Positions 57,936 to 64,000 of a DNA stretch of 64,000 bases are shown piece after piece. The stretch is from positions 8,918 to 72,917 of the forward strand of contig CALKQS010000006.1 of the NCBI GenBank assembly GCA_937990725.1, written 5' to 3'. The stretch's first letter is position 1. Every line of letters begins with the position of its first letter. The translations under genes were made by a program, and so were the position numbers. Source of the DNA: an uncultured Candidatus Saccharibacteria bacterium. GTDB lineage: Bacteria; Patescibacteriota; Saccharimonadia; Saccharimonadales; Saccharimonadaceae. The notes beneath the pieces were generated by a model. That model did no database searches and was not told the origin of the DNA. It saw nothing but the letters and a program-made list of their open reading frames with translations.

Positions 57936-58205
57936 TTACCAACTGCTCTTTGTAATGCCTGGGATTTCGCCCTTCGATGCCTTCTCGCGGAAGTTGATGC
58001 GGCTCAGGCCAAAGCGGCGCATATAACCACGTGGCCGACCACTGAGGGCGTCGCGGTTCTTCCAGCGGGTTGGGCTGGAGTTGCGCGGCAGCTTTTGCAG
58101 GCCGTCGAGGTCGCCCGCCGCCTTGAGCTCAGCGCGCTTGGCAGCGAATTTCTCGATCATCTTTTGGCGTTTGCGATCGCGTGCAATCATTGATTTCTTA
58201 GCCAT
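57936..58205 (-). CDS. rpsN: small ribosomal subunit protein uS14, zinc-free type
   Basis: This 89-residue long-form uS14 has no CxxC zinc motifs. It shows LPRNSSPTRWKNRDALSGRPRGYMRRFGLSRINFRE (cited in part), the usual C-terminal core. It lies four bases after rplE. Confidence 0.95.
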   Translation of the reverse strand: MAKKSMIARDRKRQKMIEKFAAKRAELKAAGDLDGLQKLPRNSSPTRWKNRDALSGRPRGYMRRFGLSRINFREKASKGEIPGITKSSW

Positions 58206-58208
58206 ACG

Positions 58209-58790
58209 CTATTTCCCCTCCTTCTCAAACGGCAGACCAAACTTCTCTAGCAGTGCCCGACTTGCCGCTGGGCTACCCTGCTCGATGGCAATCGTCACCT
58301 GGAGGCCATGAACGATCTGCGTCTCCTCAAAGGTGAGCTCGGGGAAAATACTCTGGTCGGTGATGCCAAGGTTGTAGTTGCCACCCTTGTCGAACTTGCT
58401 CCCCACACCGTGGAAGTCGCGCACCCGCGGCAGGCTGACATTGACCAGCCGGTCGAGGAATTCGTACATCCGAGCGCCGCGCAGTGTCACACTCACACCA
58501 ATCGGCGCACCCATGCCAGCGCGGATCTTGAAGCCCGCGATGGACTTCTTGGCCAAACGGTCAACCGGTGCTTGACCAGTGATCTTAGTAATAGTATTGC
58601 GTACCAGTTGGTGGTAGCGCTTGTCTTCTTTGTGCTTGCCGATTCCTGCGCTGACCACAATCTTCTCGAGCTTGGGCACTTGGTGCACATTGCTCAAGGC
58701 TAATTCGGCCTGGAGTTCCTTGCGGTATTGATCCAGATACAAGGCTTTCAAGCGAGGAGTCGGAGCGGCGGATGCAGTTGCCTTCGCCAT
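58209..58790 (-). CDS. rplE: large ribosomal subunit protein uL5
   Basis: This 193-residue protein contacts 5S rRNA and the P-site tRNA. It shows KIVVSAGIGKHKEDKRY, AKKSIAGFKIRAGMGAPIGV and the end SRALLEKFGLPFEK. It overlaps rplX by one base. Confidence 0.96.
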   Translation of the reverse strand: MAKATASAAPTPRLKALYLDQYRKELQAELALSNVHQVPKLEKIVVSAGIGKHKEDKRYHQLVRNTITKITGQAPVDRLAKKSIAGFKIRAGMGAPIGVSVTLRGARMYEFLDRLVNVSLPRVRDFHGVGSKFDKGGNYNLGITDQSIFPELTFEETQIVHGLQVTIAIEQGSPAASRALLEKFGLPFEKEGK

Positions 58791-59113
58791 TAGTTGACCT
58801 CCTTGTTGTTCAGTTGCCGAGCAACGCGTACCTTGGCGCCCTCAGCATTAATAGTATAGCCAATGCGGCTCGTCGTGCCAGCTGCTTCGTCGACAACCAG
58901 TGCGAGCTTGCTCAGCGGCACTGGCACATGAATTTCCTTCGTGCCACCACGTGGGTTAAGCTGGCTTGGCTTAACATGGCGGTGGCGCAGCCCCACACCC
59001 TCGACCAATGCGGTCTGCTGAGCGGGGTTGACGACCAGTACCTTACCCGTCGTGCCTTTGTCGTCACCACTGATGATCTTGACGATATCGTCTTTTTTGA
59101 TGCGCTGTGCCAT
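58790..59113 (-). CDS. rplX: large ribosomal subunit protein uL24
   Basis: This 107-residue KOW-domain protein starts assembly of the large subunit. KKDDIVKIISGDDKGTTGKV is the KOW motif, followed by NPRGGTKEIHVPVPLSKLA. Confidence 0.95.
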   Translation of the reverse strand: MAQRIKKDDIVKIISGDDKGTTGKVLVVNPAQQTALVEGVGLRHRHVKPSQLNPRGGTKEIHVPVPLSKLALVVDEAAGTTSRIGYTINAEGAKVRVARQLNNKEVN

Positions 59114-59481
59114 TAGAGTACCTCCGGTGCTAAGCTAATGATCTTGCTATAGCCAAGGTCGCGCAATTCGCGTGGCACAGGGCCAAAGACACGAGTTGCC
59201 TTGGGTGTTTTGTCGTCGTTGATAATAACGGCAGCGTTGTCGTCGAAGCAGATGGTGCTGCCATCTTTGCGGCGGATTTGGTCGCGGGTACGCACCACCA
59301 CTGCCTTAACGATAGACTTCTTCTTGACGTTGCCAGTTGGGCTGGCGTCTTTGACGCTGGCGACAATCACATCACCTACTCGGGCGTAGCGACGCCGAGT
59401 ACCACCCAGCACGCGGATGCACAAGATGGACTTTGCACCACTGTTGTCTGTTACCTTAAGGCGAGATTCTTGCTGGATCAT
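59113..59481 (-). CDS. rplN: large ribosomal subunit protein uL14
   Basis: This 122-residue beta-barrel protein starts MIQQESRLKVTDNSGAKS and has the signature AVVVRTRDQIRRKDGSTICFDDNAAV (in part). It overlaps rpsQ by four bases. Confidence 0.97.
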   Translation of the reverse strand: MIQQESRLKVTDNSGAKSILCIRVLGGTRRRYARVGDVIVASVKDASPTGNVKKKSIVKAVVVRTRDQIRRKDGSTICFDDNAAVIINDDKTPKATRVFGPVPRELRDLGYSKIISLAPEVL

Positions 59482-59768
59482 GCTGCCTCCTCTTCGCCTG
59501 CGTCATCGTTTTTGAGCTCAATCGAGCCCTGCGAGCGCTTGAGCACGGCGTCGAGCCGAAATGCTTTGCGCTTGCTGATCGGGCGTGTCTCAATGACCCG
59601 CACCGTATCACCAACATTGGCATCGTTTGTCTCGTCGTGAGCAGCATACTTACGGGTGACGGTGTATTGCTTGCCGTAAATAGGGTGTGTTTCGCGGCTG
59701 GTCACGGTCACCGTGATGGTCTTGTTGCCCGCGGCCGAGGAAACAACGCCGGTCAATGTCTTGGCCAT
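59478..59768 (-). CDS. rpsQ: small ribosomal subunit protein uS17
   Basis: This 96-residue OB-fold protein has LTGVVSSAAGNKTITVTV and VRVIETRPISKRKAFRLD. The C-terminus is an acidic extension (KNDDAGEEEAA). Confidence 0.95.
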   Translation of the reverse strand: MAKTLTGVVSSAAGNKTITVTVTSRETHPIYGKQYTVTRKYAAHDETNDANVGDTVRVIETRPISKRKAFRLDAVLKRSQGSIELKNDDAGEEEAA

Positions 59769-59971
59769 TAGTTTGTTCCTTTCCGCTGATTAATTTCCGT
59801 TAGTATCTGCGCAATCTCTCGGCGATACACGCCAAGGATCCGCGGGTTGGCGAGCTCACCTGCCCGGTGGCCCCGCTGGGCTTCAAGCAGGTCGGCGCGC
59901 TTGGCGGCCAGCTCTTGCTGGAGTGTCTCGAGGCTCTTAACCTCTGTTGCAGGGACTGCATTCTCTGCCAT
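59768..59971 (-). CDS. rpmC: large ribosomal subunit protein uL29
   Basis: This 67-residue two-helix protein shows ETLQQELAAKRADLLEAQRG and ILGVYRREIAQILTEINQR. It lies near the exit tunnel. Confidence 0.92.
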   Translation of the reverse strand: MAENAVPATEVKSLETLQQELAAKRADLLEAQRGHRAGELANPRILGVYRREIAQILTEINQRKGTN

Positions 59972-59973
59972 CG

Positions 59974-60387
59974 CTAGGCCTCCTCTTTCTTAATAAAGCG
60001 TGTCTTGACGGGGAGCTTGTGGCTTGCCAGGCGCATTGCCTCGCGGGCGACATCCTCTGGCACACCCTTCATCTCAAACATCACAGTGCCGTTCTTGACC
60101 TTCGCAACAAAGAACTCAGGGTTACCCTTACCGCCGCCCATCTTCAGGCCCAGTGGCTTGCGGCTCACTGGGGTGTGCGGGAAGATCCGAATCCAGATCT
60201 TACCACCACGCTTGACGTAGCGGGTCATTGCCTGGCGGGCTGCCTCAATCTGGCGGCTTGTGACGCGCTCGTTGCTCAGGCTCTGCAGGCCATAGTCACC
60301 AAAGGCAATGTAGTTGCCCCGTGTGGCGTTGCCTCGGTTCTTGCCGATGCGGACTTTGCGAAATTTTGTTTTCTTTGGTAGTAACAT
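59974..60387 (-). CDS. rplP: large ribosomal subunit protein uL16
   Basis: This 137-residue protein shows KKTKFRKVRIGKNRGNATRG, WIRIFPHTPVSRKPLGLKMG and GNPEFFVAKVKNGTVMFEM. It organises the A-site tRNA. It overlaps rpsC by one base. Confidence 0.97.
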   Translation of the reverse strand: MLLPKKTKFRKVRIGKNRGNATRGNYIAFGDYGLQSLSNERVTSRQIEAARQAMTRYVKRGGKIWIRIFPHTPVSRKPLGLKMGGGKGNPEFFVAKVKNGTVMFEMKGVPEDVAREAMRLASHKLPVKTRFIKKEEA

Positions 60388-61028
60388 TACTTCGCACTCC
60401 TTTCACCCTTATAGATCCAGACCTTGACGCCGACAATACCCACGCCAGGGCAGTTGGCCCGTGCGGTGTGGAAGTCGATATCGGCCCGCAAGGTGTGCAG
60501 TGGCACCGAGCCCTCGATCACCTTCTCGCGGCGTGCCATCTCGGCGTTGTTAAGCCGGCCAGCTACCTCGATGCGAATACCCTTTGCACCACTGTTCATG
60601 GTGTTTTGGGCAGCCATCTTGACGGCGCGGCGGAAGTTGGCGCGGCGCTCGAGCTGGCGCGCGATATTCTCCGACACCAGCTTGGCGCTGAGCTCTGGCC
60701 GACGGACTTCTTCAATATTGATACGGACTGGCAAGCTAGCGATCTTCTCGATCTGTCGCTTGAGCTCCGTCACACCAGCCCCACCGCGGCCAATCACCAC
60801 ACCAGCCTTGGCAGTGTGAATTGCGATGGTAATCTGGTTTGGGCTGCGCTCAATCTCGATCCGGTCAATCGTTGGCCGGCTTGCATAGCGAGCTTCAATC
60901 AGCTCACGGATCTTGATGTCTTCTGCCAACCAAGCCGCAAAGTCGCGCTTGTTTTGGCCAAACCAACGCGAGCTCCAGTTTTTGTGGACTTGGAGGCGGA
61001 AACTGACTGGGTTTACTTTTTGGCCCAT
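60387..61028 (-). CDS. rpsC: small ribosomal subunit protein uS3
   Basis: This 213-residue protein has the start MGQKVNPVSFRLQ, a KH domain (KAGVVIGRGGAGVTELKRQI) and the C-terminal domain (AEMARREKVIEGSVPLHTLR). It lies at the mRNA entry. The usual acidic end is missing, but length is normal. Confidence 0.97.
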   Translation of the reverse strand: MGQKVNPVSFRLQVHKNWSSRWFGQNKRDFAAWLAEDIKIRELIEARYASRPTIDRIEIERSPNQITIAIHTAKAGVVIGRGGAGVTELKRQIEKIASLPVRINIEEVRRPELSAKLVSENIARQLERRANFRRAVKMAAQNTMNSGAKGIRIEVAGRLNNAEMARREKVIEGSVPLHTLRADIDFHTARANCPGVGIVGVKVWIYKGERSAK

Positions 61029-61463
61029 TTAGTTGTCTCCTTTCTTGGCTGTATCGGTTGCTTTGGCGGGTGCCTTCTTGACCTGCTTCTCCACACCACT
61101 CACCTCGACCAAGATATGGCTCGAGCGCTTCTGGAATGGCTGAGCTCGGCCGCGGCTGGCCGGCTTGTAGCGGCGCAGGCGTGGGCCAGCAGTCACGCTA
61201 AGGCTATGGATGTGCAAACTGCGTGGGTCAAGGCCATGGTTGTTGATGGCGTTGGCTTGGGCGCTGGCGATTGCCTTCTTGACGGGCAGCGCGGCGCGGC
61301 GCGGGGTGTGATCAAGAATGACCAGTGCATCGGCCACACTGCGGCCACGCACCAGGCTAGCAACAATACTGACCTTGCGCGGGGTCTGGTCTATACCCTT
61401 GATGTGTGCCCGAACGATGGCTGGTGCATCGCTCGACCCCTGTTGTGTCTGTGATGCGGCCAT
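61029..61463 (-). CDS. rplV: large ribosomal subunit protein uL22
   Basis: This 144-residue protein shows TPRKVSIVASLVRGRSVADAL and ANAINNHGLDPRSLHIHS; its long loop lines the exit tunnel. The C-terminal 30 residues are a Lys/Ala-rich extension. Confidence 0.95.
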   Translation of the reverse strand: MAASQTQQGSSDAPAIVRAHIKGIDQTPRKVSIVASLVRGRSVADALVILDHTPRRAALPVKKAIASAQANAINNHGLDPRSLHIHSLSVTAGPRLRRYKPASRGRAQPFQKRSSHILVEVSGVEKQVKKAPAKATDTAKKGDN

Positions 61464-61729
61464 TACTTCTTATCCTTTCCACCGTGCTTGCGGAACTTAC
61501 GGGTTGGGCTAAACTCACCGAGCTTGTGGCCAACCATGTTTTCTGTAATCAGCACCGGCACATGCACCCGACCATTGTGCACCGCAAAGGTGAACCCCAC
61601 CATCTCTGGCGTGATCGTGCTGCTGCGGGCCCAGGTCTTTATCACGGTGCGGTCGCCAACTTTCAGCGCTGCCACTTTTTTGGCAAGCTTGGCGTCGACG
61701 AATGGGCCTTTTTTGAGTGAACGACTCAT
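61463..61729 (-). CDS. rpsS: small ribosomal subunit protein uS19
   Basis: This 88-residue protein has SRSLKKGPFVDAKL, TWARSSTITPEMVGFTFAVH and HKLGEFSPTRKFRKHG, all family signatures. It contacts S13 in the head. Confidence 0.97.
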   Translation of the reverse strand: MSRSLKKGPFVDAKLAKKVAALKVGDRTVIKTWARSSTITPEMVGFTFAVHNGRVHVPVLITENMVGHKLGEFSPTRKFRKHGGKDKK

Positions 61730-61732
61730 AGA

Positions 61733-62569
61733 CTACCTCTTCCTCTTAGCTTCGTGACGACTGCGGACAATCATCTTATTGGTTGATTTGCGGCGGCGGG
61801 TCTTGAAGCCAATTGCTGGCTTACCCCATGGCGTCTTCGGGATGCGGCCTGGGCCCGTCTTGCCTTCACCACCACCCATTGGGTGATCAGCTGGGTTCAT
61901 AGCCTTACCATGGACGCTTGGACGCCACCCCATACGGCGACGGCGACCGGCCGAGCCAAGCTTAACATTCTGATGCTGGACGTTGCCCACTACACCAATG
62001 CTAGCTTCGCACTCAAGGCGGAACTTACGCACCTCACCGCTAGGCATCCGCACCATGGCGTAACCGTCTTCTTTGGCCATAAGCTGGGCTTTAGTACCAG
62101 CGCTACGCACCATCTGCGCACCCTTACCGTGGTTGATCTCGATGGCGTAGATCTGGCTACCAACCGGGATGTTAGCCAGTGGCATGCGGTTGCTGGCCTC
62201 GATTGGCGCATCGGTACCAGTCTGAAGCACCTTGCCCTTGGTCATTTGGGTGTCGGCCAAGATGTAGTGGTAGAGGCCGTGCTGATCCTTGACGCGGGCA
62301 ATGCGGGCACTGCGGTTTGGATCGTACTCAATCTCCTCTACCGTCAGCGTCAAGCCAGCGGCCAAGCGATGGTCGAGCAAGCGGTAGTGCCGCTTGACGC
62401 CACCACCACGGTGCCGGACGGTGATCTTACCAGTGTTGTTGCGGCCAGCCTTTTGCTTGCCAGCCTTGACGAGGCTCTTGAGTGGCTTGCGCGTCGTTAC
62501 ATCGCTCAAATCCTGCGATGTCATGCCGCGGCGGGCGGGAGTGGTTGGGTTGTACTGCTTAATCGGCAT
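61733..62569 (-). CDS. rplB: large ribosomal subunit protein uL2
   Basis: The 278-residue protein is full length. It has GRNNTGKITVRHRGGGVKRH, EYDPNRSARIA, and RPSVHGKAMNPADHPMGGGE with the conserved His near the peptidyl transferase centre. Confidence 0.98.
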   Translation of the reverse strand: MPIKQYNPTTPARRGMTSQDLSDVTTRKPLKSLVKAGKQKAGRNNTGKITVRHRGGGVKRHYRLLDHRLAAGLTLTVEEIEYDPNRSARIARVKDQHGLYHYILADTQMTKGKVLQTGTDAPIEASNRMPLANIPVGSQIYAIEINHGKGAQMVRSAGTKAQLMAKEDGYAMVRMPSGEVRKFRLECEASIGVVGNVQHQNVKLGSAGRRRRMGWRPSVHGKAMNPADHPMGGGEGKTGPGRIPKTPWGKPAIGFKTRRRKSTNKMIVRSRHEAKRKR

Positions 62570-62904
62570 TACTTATCCTCCTTCTGCTCTGTTTGCGGCT
62601 GTTGTTCTTCGGTCTCAAACACCTTGATCTCGCCTTCGCTTAGGCGCACGTACGCCTTTTTGCTGTCGTGGCGGTGTGTGGTGCCTGGGTAGCGGCGCTT
62701 GCCCCGGCTGTAGCGAATAGCTTTGCCGCTTTGTACGGCGGTAGTGACATTGGCTACCTTGGTGCCGTCATATTGCGCCTCAACGGCTGCAGCGATCTGC
62801 TGCTTGTTGGCCGACAGTGGCACATCAAAGATGTAGGTGTTTTGGTTCGTAATGAGCCGGTAGGATTTTTCTGTAGCGCGGGGAGTGACTAATACGAGTT
62901 GCAT
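62569..62904 (-). CDS. rplW: large ribosomal subunit protein uL23
   Basis: This 111-residue protein has TPRATEKSYRLI at the start and YIFDVPLSANKQQIAAAVEA. The C-terminus (EEQQPQTEQKEDK) is a Gln/Glu-rich extension. It docks the signal recognition particle and trigger factor at the tunnel exit. Confidence 0.95.
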   Translation of the reverse strand: MQLVLVTPRATEKSYRLITNQNTYIFDVPLSANKQQIAAAVEAQYDGTKVANVTTAVQSGKAIRYSRGKRRYPGTTHRHDSKKAYVRLSEGEIKVFETEEQQPQTEQKEDK

Positions 62905-63525
62905 TTATTTGTCCTCCTGTGCGAGCCACGCCGTAATAACATCCAGCGCCTGAGGCGACAGGACGATATGGTCGGCATTAAGAATGTAATAGACATTGAG
63001 ATACATCGCACTCACAGCCAGCACCTGCTGGAGGTTGGCGGTGGAGCGAATCAGCTCGGGCGACTTCTCGCCAGCGACGAGCAGCACTTTGCGCTCGAGC
63101 TTGAACTGGCGGAGAAACGCCGCAGCGTCTTTGGTCTTGCCAGTTACCTTGTCCTCAAAGGGCAAGACCTGGATCTTGCCAGCCTGATGAGCCAGTGTGA
63201 GAGCTTGGCGAATGGCGACACGTTTGCTGGTCTTAGACAGCTTCTTGCGGTAGTTCTCGTTGCCGCGTGGGCCAAAGACCACACCACCGCCCCGCCAAAT
63301 TGGGTTACGGATACTGCCGAAGCGAGCTCGGCCAGTGCCCTTCTGCCGCCATGGTTTCTTGCCACCACCGCGGACTTCGCCCCGCTGCAAGGTGGTTGCA
63401 CTTGCCTGGCGGGCGTTTGCCAAGAATGCGTCGTAAGCGAGCTTAAGCAGCTCGTGATTCGGCACATCGACGCCGAAAACGCTGGTTGGCAAGGTTGCTT
63501 TTGCTGGCTTGGTAGATTCAGCCAT
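62905..63525 (-). CDS. rplD: large ribosomal subunit protein uL4
   Basis: This 206-residue protein has the tunnel loop RGGGKKPWRQKGTGRARFGS and PIWRGGGVVFGPRG. It overlaps rplC by one base. Confidence 0.97.
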   Translation of the reverse strand: MAESTKPAKATLPTSVFGVDVPNHELLKLAYDAFLANARQASATTLQRGEVRGGGKKPWRQKGTGRARFGSIRNPIWRGGGVVFGPRGNENYRKKLSKTSKRVAIRQALTLAHQAGKIQVLPFEDKVTGKTKDAAAFLRQFKLERKVLLVAGEKSPELIRSTANLQQVLAVSAMYLNVYYILNADHIVLSPQALDVITAWLAQEDK

Positions 63526-64000
63526 TACTTAGCACCTCCTAGGATAATTAAGCCCTTCTTGGGGCCTGGGACAGCGCCTTTGACACCAATCAAGTTATCC
63601 TCAGCCGAGATAAACTCAACCGTCAGATTCTTAACGGTGACGCGCTCGTGGCCCATCTGGCCTGCCATGCGCTTCCCTTTGAAAATCTTTTGTGGGTACA
63701 TGCTACCGATCGAACCGACCTTACGCGTGTTACCCTTACCACCGTGGGTTTTGCGGTGGCGCTTGAAGTTGTGCCGCTTGATCGTACCAGCCCAACCTTT
63801 ACCCTTGCTGATGCCTGTGACATCCACGACATCGCCGAGCGCAAACTCCGTAACGCTCCATGTGTCGCCCACCTTGACATCGCCAAGGTCGTCAACACGA
63901 AATTCCCGAATATGCTTCGGGGTGACACCGGCTGGCTTCACATGCCCAGCCACGGCCTTGCTCAGGTTCTTACCCGTACCATATGCCACCTGGACTGCGT
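63525..64000 (-). CDS. rplC: large ribosomal subunit protein uL3, 3' part
   Basis: The frame runs through the right window edge, so the first third of uL3 is missing. The visible part has AVQVAYGTGKNLSKAVAGH, GISKGKGWAGTIKRHNFKRH, the tip loop GGKGNTRKVGSIG and the C-terminal VKGAVPGPKKGLIIL. It would be followed upstream by rpsJ in the usual order, outside the window. Confidence 0.97.
   Translation of the reverse strand, partial: AVQVAYGTGKNLSKAVAGHVKPAGVTPKHIREFRVDDLGDVKVGDTWSVTEFALGDVVDVTGISKGKGWAGTIKRHNFKRHRKTHGGKGNTRKVGSIGSMYPQKIFKGKRMAGQMGHERVTVKNLTVEFISAEDNLIGVKGAVPGPKKGLIILGGAK

Noticed and set aside
60321..61454. 377-codon frame opposite rpsC and rplV
   Set aside because: Antisense to clear ribosomal protein genes; open by codon bias only.
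1..64000. tRNA, rRNA, tmRNA and CRISPR arrays
   Set aside because: No cloverleaf with a T-loop consensus, no rRNA-like stretch and no regularly spaced repeats were seen on either strand.

Overview
The window reads as chromosomal DNA from a Candidatus Saccharibacteria (TM7, Patescibacteria/CPR) type organism with a moderate-to-high GC, gene-dense genome. The evidence is that S5 is followed directly by L15 with no uL30 between them (a CPR trait), many short or single-copy housekeeping genes are present, and several surface proteins fit an episymbiotic cell. Both release factors are present (RF1 with a PVT tripeptide, RF2 with SPF), so UGA is a normal stop and the recoded CPR lineages are unlikely. 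I saw no tRNA, rRNA or CRISPR array. These taxonomic statements are inference from gene content; no search was run.

Layout. 1-5.8 kb: the 3' part of an RNA methyltransferase, L27, a lone receiver protein, a CtpA protease, a striking pyrimidine-rich simple-sequence tract and a hypothetical gene. 5.8-12.6 kb: prfB, ftsE, ftsX and a PcsB-like CHAP hydrolase (a divisome module), an HtpX-like protease and murD. 12.8-24.7 kb: hypothetical genes, secA with an M16 peptidase, a hibernation factor, pyrD, serS and a collagen-like surface protein. 24.8-33.6 kb: a MacB-type ABC pair, uppP, a small membrane protein framed by structured RNA signals, a DUF2207 protein and a large secreted six-hairpin-like protein. 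33.7-50.8 kb: a caspase-like (His/Cys) protein, lysS, greA, proS, a reduced rpsB-tsf-frr-uppS-rseP cluster, L31, prfA and several accessory hypothetical genes. 50.8-51.3 kb: tiny ORFs with strong ribosome binding sites. 51.4-64 kb: the S10/spc ribosomal operon on the minus strand, from L3 (cut by the window end) to L15.

Main points for a second look. (1) Two copies of an undescribed conserved palindromic element (40.1 kb and 43.9 kb) share two sequence blocks but have different outer stems that still pair, as expected of a structured RNA or a hairpin-type repeat. (2) The spc operon is split between S8 and L6 by 3.9 kb holding an IS30-type element with a frameshifted transposase and cargo genes; the split has its own terminator and a new promoter. 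An extra small acidic gene also sits between L18 and S5. (3) A block of tiny ORFs at 50.9-51.2 kb includes a 22-codon ORF with five Trp and a 31-codon ORF whose terminator begins within its last codons. (4) Many housekeeping genes have a -10 box 6-9 nt before the start codon, which implies leaderless or nearly leaderless mRNAs. (5) Two accessory genes have lesions at the start: a nonsense codon at codon 4, and an (AG)5 repeat that would join two frames if it gained one unit.

The core genes work together in translation (ribosomal proteins, EF-Ts, RRF, RF1, RF2, HPF, Ser/Lys/Pro tRNA ligases), envelope building (MurD, UppS, UppP, FtsEX with hydrolase, CtpA, RseP) and secretion (SecA). The accessory genes are mostly uncharacterised surface or small proteins.
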